64,000 nucleotides of DNA from Gilliamella apicola (GTDB taxonomy: Bacteria > Pseudomonadota > Gammaproteobacteria > Enterobacterales > Orbaceae). Below, piece after piece: positions 59,801-64,000 of the stretch. Location: the NCBI RefSeq assembly GCF_003202915.1, contig NZ_QGLP01000005.1, forward strand, positions 412,721 through 476,720. The letters run 5' to 3'. Every line of letters starts with the position of its first letter. The first letter of the stretch is position 1. A model generated the notes under the pieces. That model was given only the letters and a program-made list of their open reading frames with translations. It was not told the origin of the DNA and ran no database searches. Both the position numbers and the translations under genes were made by a program.

Positions 59801-60655
59801 ATGATTGATAATATGATTGATAATGAAAAAGCAGAAGCAAAATCAAAAGAATACGGGCATTATTTGCAAAAAGCTATCCTCCCATTATATGTCAAAGATC
59901 ATGATAGAAATCAATTTGATTATATTGCCACGTTAACACTAGTAACATACCGAAATAATTATGTCCTACTAACAGCAAAACATGCGCTTGAAAATATTAA
60001 AGACTTAAGAAAAAGTCTTTATTTCTTATTGACCGATGGTCGTTTCAATCCCATTCTTTCAAATCCACTCAGTAATGTTGAATTCATTCCTGACGTTGAC
60101 CTTGCTATAATACATGTCTTTGAATTATATGATGGAAAATTATATTTTGACCTTAATATCAATAATTTTGATGAATCATTAATTAATTCAAAATGTTTTC
60201 ACTGGATTGGTTACCCGAGTTCCCGTTCGAAAGGAGCAATATCGGGAAAAAAATCACCAAAAGCTACTGTGGATAGATTTATAGAATATAATTCCGACTC
60301 AATTAAAATGAAAACAATAAGATATTTCCATTTAAGATCAAAGTTGAAAGAAATTAACTCTGAAAAAATTGTTGGTTTGTATGATCAAAATAATGTAAGT
60401 AATCATAACGGAACTAAACGAAAAGGACCTAAGTTAAATGGGATGAGCGGAGGTGCAATGTATTTCCCTTTACATGATAGATATATTTTATTTGGTGACA
60501 AGAATAACTACAATGCTCATTTTATTGGCATAGGAATTGAACATCATAAGAACACTAATGAAATAATTGGTATTCATAGAAATTTAATAATAAAAAAACT
60601 TGATGAATATCTAGAAAAACAAAATGTTACAGTTAAATTAGGCTCAACATTATGA
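59801..60655 (+). CDS. Trypsin-like serine peptidase, phage accessory gene
   Basis: 284 residues. A chymotrypsin-type triad is visible: VLLTAKHALE (His61), PDVDLAIIHV (Asp100) and KLNGMSGGAMYF (Ser216 in GMSGGA). No signal peptide, so it acts in the cytoplasm. It is alone on the plus strand between the small terminase gene and the lysis genes, a common moron place. Standalone trypsin-like domains occur as effectors in several defence systems and could cleave a phage or host factor, but no partner is visible next to it. AAAAGG lies before the ATG; a second Met five codons later is possible. Confidence 0.78.
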   Translation: MIDNMIDNEKAEAKSKEYGHYLQKAILPLYVKDHDRNQFDYIATLTLVTYRNNYVLLTAKHALENIKDLRKSLYFLLTDGRFNPILSNPLSNVEFIPDVDLAIIHVFELYDGKLYFDLNINNFDESLINSKCFHWIGYPSSRSKGAISGKKSPKATVDRFIEYNSDSIKMKTIRYFHLRSKLKEINSEKIVGLYDQNNVSNHNGTKRKGPKLNGMSGGAMYFPLHDRYILFGDKNNYNAHFIGIGIEHHKNTNEIIGIHRNLIIKKLDEYLEKQNVTVKLGSTL

Positions 60656-60683
60656 TCCATAAATCTGAAAATAATGGTTTTCT

Positions 60684-61160
60684 TTAATTTATACACATAA
60701 ACTCAGTGCTATTCTTTGGCGCTATCTCTTGACAATAATACTTTTGCCAGCCATCAATTATTGTTCTGTTGTAGTTGATGGCGTTGGTGAGATTGTAATA
60801 ATCTTGTTGAGAAGATTTTGCAAGTCGTAGGGCTTGCTGAGCAGTATTGCTGGCGGTGGCACTACCTCGTTCGACAGATTCGACTTTGACGCGCAACTCG
60901 ACAAGACCATTATCAATATCATTGCGAAGATTATCCGTATTAGTTTGACCATGCTTTATAGCCTCTATGATATTAGATTCTAGTTTTTTGATATTGTTGT
61001 TGCTGTTTTTATATTGAACAAATTCAGATTGGAGTTTATCCAAATAAGCTTTGGCAATTTTTTCATCTTGATAACACCTATATGCAAAATAAATGCTAAA
61101 AATAACAATAATTAATAATATTATCGGAGACAGCTTATAAAGTAGTTTTAATTTATCCAT
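60684..61160 (-). CDS. Rz: Inner-membrane spanin Rz
   Basis: 158 residues. One N-terminal membrane helix (LSPIILLIIVIFSIYFAY) and a periplasmic coiled coil, ending with two Cys (YYCQEIAPKNSTEFMCIN). Follows the endolysin gene by overlap. An Rz1-like gene lies embedded in another frame. Together they fuse inner and outer membranes at lysis. Confidence 0.85.
   Translation of the reverse strand: MDKLKLLYKLSPIILLIIVIFSIYFAYRCYQDEKIAKAYLDKLQSEFVQYKNSNNNIKKLESNIIEAIKHGQTNTDNLRNDIDNGLVELRVKVESVERGSATASNTAQQALRLAKSSQQDYYNLTNAINYNRTIIDGWQKYYCQEIAPKNSTEFMCIN
60758..60952 (-). CDS. Rz1: Outer-membrane spanin lipoprotein Rz1, embedded in Rz
   Basis: 64 residues, wholly inside Rz in the +1 frame. Lipoprotein signal MVKLIRIIFAMILIMVLSSC with Cys20, then a proline-containing mature part (EVVPPPAILLSKPYD, SPTPSTTTEQ). 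The lipobox, proline content and location are the classic Rz1 features. Confidence 0.82.
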   Translation of the reverse strand: MVKLIRIIFAMILIMVLSSCASKSNLSNEVVPPPAILLSKPYDLQNLLNKIITISPTPSTTTEQ

Positions 61161-61600
61161 CAGACTAACCCATTGACGTAAACTGTTTTACCGCCCTGTT
61201 TTACCGCAGTTAACACGATTTGGCGGTTATTACTCGGACTAAATCCAATATGAACCCACTGGTTATGTTCTTGAATGAGCTTATCAAACTGAACGCCTGC
61301 ATCGATTAAACGTTGGCAAATTTGTTTGGGATTGCCATAGTCACAGTGGAAATCAACGGCTAAACCTTTTGTGTGAGCGCTAGTCGATACACCGCCTACT
61401 CGTGCATTTAATAACGGACAACGATAACCAGACGTAATGATAATAGGTTTGCCCAACACTTTTCTGACTAATTCCAGTTTAGTAGCGGTTAATTTGACAT
61501 TTGGAATTAAATCATCAGGTACAGAATTATCTATTTTCAATCGACTAGCTATTGTTGAGCGTGTGAATTCGTCTAATGTAAAATGCTCTGTTAGTTGCAT
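61160..61600 (-). CDS. Endolysin, peptidase M15 (D-Ala-D-Ala carboxypeptidase-like)
   Basis: 146 residues. MQLTEHFTLDEFTRST start, TSGYRCPLLNARVGGVSTSA, HTKGLAVDF (His/Asp zinc ligands) and QWVHIGF (His) are the M15 signature. It cuts peptide crosslinks in the cell wall at lysis. No signal peptide, so it needs the holin. Start shares a base with the holin stop. Confidence 0.9.
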   Translation of the reverse strand: MQLTEHFTLDEFTRSTIASRLKIDNSVPDDLIPNVKLTATKLELVRKVLGKPIIITSGYRCPLLNARVGGVSTSAHTKGLAVDFHCDYGNPKQICQRLIDAGVQFDKLIQEHNQWVHIGFSPSNNRQIVLTAVKQGGKTVYVNGLV

Positions 61601-61908
61601 TAGTTATCTCCTCGCGCCTTTTTGATTAACCGTTCTTCCAGCGCTTTAATTAGTGTTGCGCCCGACCAACCGGCTAGACCCGCCACACCGCCTGCTAATT
61701 CAAAATCTAAATTAAAATAGCTAGCACCTAGCACGACTAATGCTCCCGCAAATGTCGATACCGCTATTTGCGCCAATAACGTACCAATGCGGAACGTATC
61801 GCCGTTCATAATGTGGTAACAATAGCTAGCGAGTGAACCTAATAGAGTGATAAAAAATAAATAGACGATAACCGTCCAATTCATATTGTTTGGATCTTTA
61901 ATAGGCAT
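61600..61908 (-). CDS. Phage holin
   Basis: 102 residues with three hydrophobic segments (VIVYLFFITLLGSLASYCYH, IGTLLAQIAVSTFAGALVVL, GGVAGLAGWSGATLI) and a short charged tail, as in lambda-family holins. It forms the lysis hole. Starts MPIKDPNNMNW; an internal Met at position 9 may give a second start as in dual-start holins. Confidence 0.82.
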   Translation of the reverse strand: MPIKDPNNMNWTVIVYLFFITLLGSLASYCYHIMNGDTFRIGTLLAQIAVSTFAGALVVLGASYFNLDFELAGGVAGLAGWSGATLIKALEERLIKKARGDN

Positions 61909-62087
61909 GATTAAATCTTCATGTTAGTTAATAGAAATGACAGCGTGCTAGCTAATGATATTTAATCGTGTGCGTGTCTAGTGTTGCTGTCTATACTGTA
62001 GAAGCCTCAGAACTGAGGATTTGATAAAAAAGACAATAAAAAACCCAGTAATAAATACTGGGTTAATTTAATGTTAATAAAAATTAC
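61909..62087. terminator. Terminator region upstream of holin
   Basis: AACCCAGT / ACTGGGTT hairpin (about 62043-62065) with A/U-rich flanks, just past the stop of the membrane gene at 62088, so the accessory pair is transcribed separately from the lysis genes. A second stem GCCTCAGAACTGAGG lies at about 62005. Confidence 0.75.
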
Positions 62088-62603
62088 TCATAAAAGTTTT
62101 TCTGTTTTTTTGTCACTTATTTGTTTATATAAATGATTAATGAAGCTTACACTTCTTTTAATTACTAAATAAACACAATAAATTTGATTTATTGCTAAAA
62201 AATTGATATATGTAACTGAAATTATTTTAAAAAGTGCTTTATTATTAATGTATAAATTAGTATTTATCAAAAAAGCGCTTGCAATATAGAAAACAATTAT
62301 ACCTATCATCACCACTGCAGATACAATAACTATTCCTACAATAGATTCTATCTTTCTAGCTTTCGCTCGGTCATTTTCTAAGTTTACATTTTCACCCTTA
62401 ACAAGCCCTGCGATAGCCTCTGGATATAAATACGCTAACCATATCCCTGAAATCGCAAACACCATTGCTGAAGTATTTTGAAGCGCTGATATAATATTAT
62501 CTAGTTTTGAAAAAGTTGTATATTCAGAAAAAATATACCCTACTACTAGCGATATTGCTAGTGCTAGTAGTAGTTTTATCAGAAGCCAATGTAACTTTTT
62601 CAT
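62088..62603 (-). CDS. Four-helix membrane protein, partner of the gene at 62633
   Basis: 171 residues, four membrane helices (about 5-25, 42-62, 90-113, 125-150) with a short cytoplasmic loop after helix 2 (KGENVNLENDRAKARKIES). Family not recognised. Encoded 29 nt after the 387-residue soluble protein on the same strand, with its own terminator. The plan of soluble sensor plus small multi-helix membrane protein is that of RexA-RexB and several abortive-infection pairs, but no sequence similarity to RexB is evident. Confidence 0.6.
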   Translation of the reverse strand: MKKLHWLLIKLLLALAISLVVGYIFSEYTTFSKLDNIISALQNTSAMVFAISGIWLAYLYPEAIAGLVKGENVNLENDRAKARKIESIVGIVIVSAVVMIGIIVFYIASAFLINTNLYINNKALFKIISVTYINFLAINQIYCVYLVIKRSVSFINHLYKQISDKKTEKLL

Positions 62604-62632
62604 ATTGTTATCTCATCAAATTTAAAATATTT

Positions 62633-63796
62633 TTATGATGCCTTAGTTTTTTGCTTGTTTTTTTTCTCAAAAGCTATTTCTTCAAGTTGCTTATTTTTTG
62701 ATTCAAGTACATTGTGGAGTAACATTGTTCGATTTGAATTAATTATTGCACAGAGTTTTAAAGCAGATAAATGATTATCCGTAGCCTTATCCCCTAAATC
62801 GCAACTAATAAAATCTCTTGCTATAAACTCTTCACACCATTTAGTTGCAGATTCTCTTTTCTCCCTAAACCCTATATTACTCCACTCAGAAGTTCCCATA
62901 TTTCTTGCATCATAGTACTCATAAATATCTTCAAGCGTAACGCTTTCTAGATCTGATGGCATGATAACTTCAATATCTTTAGTTTTAATATTTGGTTTTT
63001 TTTTCTTTAGTGGATTTACAAGAGAATTAAACCAGCATTGTTCATTGTTAGAGTCTATAGCGCTAATCCTATCTCTAATAACCACATAGTTATACTTATT
63101 TCCTATCAATTGAGAAAAATAATCTTTACCTGATTGTTTAATTAACTGCTTTGACTCTATTTTAAAACGAAATCGACCTAAGTCATCACCAAAAGTGACC
63201 TGATAATACTTATAATCACGTTTATTTATGCTCTCTCTGTCGTACAAAAATTCTTTTCTACCAGGTAATGACGTCATTCGGAACAAAACAAAATCTCTTA
63301 TATATCGCTCAAAAAGTGATTTATCTGTACAAGAATGAGGAAATTTTATTGTTGCAAAAACATTTAATTCAGATATATACCAATAATATGAAGGCAAACC
63401 CCATATTAATTTTTTGTCCGCATCCTTCTCATTTAACAAAATTGTATTATTAGTTTCATCATTAACGCTAGAATCAGGTTTAACACCTTGGATATTACCA
63501 TTACCGTCAGTTACAGACTTCCATAAGACAAAAAATAAATCTTTTGTTTCTGGGCATTTATATAAGCTTTTACAATATGTTATCGAGTCCAAACGACCGT
63601 CTGTTTTATCTAAAGGGGATGTGTTTTGAAAATCTCTTTCTGAATCTTTTAACCAATCATATAATTTATCTAAAATATCATTTAAATTGATTGTTTCAAA
63701 ACTAGGTGATAATGGGTCAGATCCAAATGGAACAAATCCACTGTCTATAACGTTATAAAGTGTTACATACCCTTTTTCATTAGGTTTTATTGACAT
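62633..63796 (-). CDS. Large soluble protein, partner of the membrane gene
   Basis: 387 residues, family not recognised. Mixed alpha/beta, aromatic-rich (LPSYYWYISELNVFATIKFP), central RISAIDSNNEQCWFNSLVNP and a helical C-terminus with a Lys-rich tail. No signal peptide or membrane segment; no clear catalytic motif. It starts MSIKPNEKGYVTLYNVIDSG. Strongly AT-rich with its own upstream gap of about 100 bp. It stands between lysis genes and an early-region gene, a common prophage moron place. A sensor or regulator of the membrane partner is the simplest guess. Confidence 0.55.
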   Translation of the reverse strand: MSIKPNEKGYVTLYNVIDSGFVPFGSDPLSPSFETINLNDILDKLYDWLKDSERDFQNTSPLDKTDGRLDSITYCKSLYKCPETKDLFFVLWKSVTDGNGNIQGVKPDSSVNDETNNTILLNEKDADKKLIWGLPSYYWYISELNVFATIKFPHSCTDKSLFERYIRDFVLFRMTSLPGRKEFLYDRESINKRDYKYYQVTFGDDLGRFRFKIESKQLIKQSGKDYFSQLIGNKYNYVVIRDRISAIDSNNEQCWFNSLVNPLKKKKPNIKTKDIEVIMPSDLESVTLEDIYEYYDARNMGTSEWSNIGFREKRESATKWCEEFIARDFISCDLGDKATDNHLSALKLCAIINSNRTMLLHNVLESKNKQLEEIAFEKKNKQKTKAS

Positions 63797-63903
63797 TCAA
63801 GAATCCTAAAATATATATGCATATTTATATATATTATATATTTTACAAATAATTTTCATAGTTTTTTAAATCTGATAAATGTCACAATACTAATGATTAA
63901 AAT

Positions 63904-64000
63904 TTAATTCATGCACTTTTCGGTAATAAACTTGTTGTCATTACCCTGAATTCGTTCTATTTGTCGATTTCTATCACATTCCCAGCCTTCGGGCGGGTAC
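63904..64000 (-). CDS. Unidentified CDS, C-terminal fragment
   Basis: An open frame enters from the right edge and ends at 63904. The last 31 residues read YPPEGWECDRNRQIERIQGN then DNKFITEKCMN. Two Cys and the charged composition look like the tail of a small phage or periplasmic protein. Not recognised; frame choice rests on the open reading and residue composition only. Confidence 0.4.
   Translation of the reverse strand, partial: YPPEGWECDRNRQIERIQGNDNKFITEKCMN

Noticed and set aside
62088-63796. Direct assignment as RexA/RexB
   Set aside because: Layout is similar, but sizes and residues do not resemble lambda RexA or RexB as I know them.

Overview
The window is AT-rich (roughly 35% GC by eye) gammaproteobacterial DNA. 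A chuWXY-type anaerobic heme pathway, type I-E and I-F CRISPR repeats of enterobacterial form, IS3-family relics and a lambda-style lysis cassette suggest an Orbaceae-like host (Gilliamella or Frischella type). That taxon is a guess from memory of gene content, not from a marker gene.

Region 1 (1-9870) is heme acquisition. On the minus strand lie hutW/chuW, hutX/chuX, a chuY-like reductase and the first codons of a FecCD-type permease. Divergent from them is a heme-binding protein gene followed by a TonB-dependent receptor gene, and this pair is present twice in tandem. Fur-box-like sequences precede each unit. Region 2 (9950-19430) is a five-gene membrane-stress operon: an RHH-DUF2170 (YjfI-like) protein, a PspA/IM30 protein, a YqiJ-like NfeD protein, a YqiK-like flotillin and a 1644-residue AAA ATPase (DNA repair ATPase/DUF3686 type). 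Three ACATGT palindromes at exact 13-bp intervals lie at its promoter.

Region 3 (19430-28160) is a gene-poor, decayed stretch. It holds three secreted Sel1-repeat genes, one of them an in-frame fusion of two. Each has a Fur-like palindrome upstream and a matching terminator downstream. The array is bracketed by two degraded IS3-family elements, and a leftover terminator suggests a fourth copy was lost.

Region 4 (28160-64000) is a siphovirus-type prophage, structural genes on the minus strand. Read from high to low coordinates it runs: lysis (holin, M15 endolysin, Rz/Rz1), terminase, portal, a MuF head protein with a zincin C-terminus and a likely immunity gene, protease/scaffold, capsid, connector and tail genes, tape measure, tail tip, fibre, and an SGNH hydrolase. 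A tRNA-Glu 3'-end remnant at 30796 may be an attachment site. Right-end genes include a four-helix membrane protein with a soluble partner and a trypsin-like protease.

The most unusual part is the 36.4-44.5 kb block between the tail tip genes and the tape measure. It holds three small CRISPR arrays (one I-E, two I-F) and no cas gene. The two I-F arrays have homologous leaders, each with a perfect IHF consensus at the same distance. The I-F and I-E arrays lie head to tail and read directly into a HigB-HigA type toxin-antitoxin pair; the terminal I-E repeat forms the 5' end of the toxin reading frame. Around them are two antirepressors, an HNH-RHH fusion, a repressor, a zincin-like protein, and two exported-protein genes that share an identical 59-bp promoter cassette.
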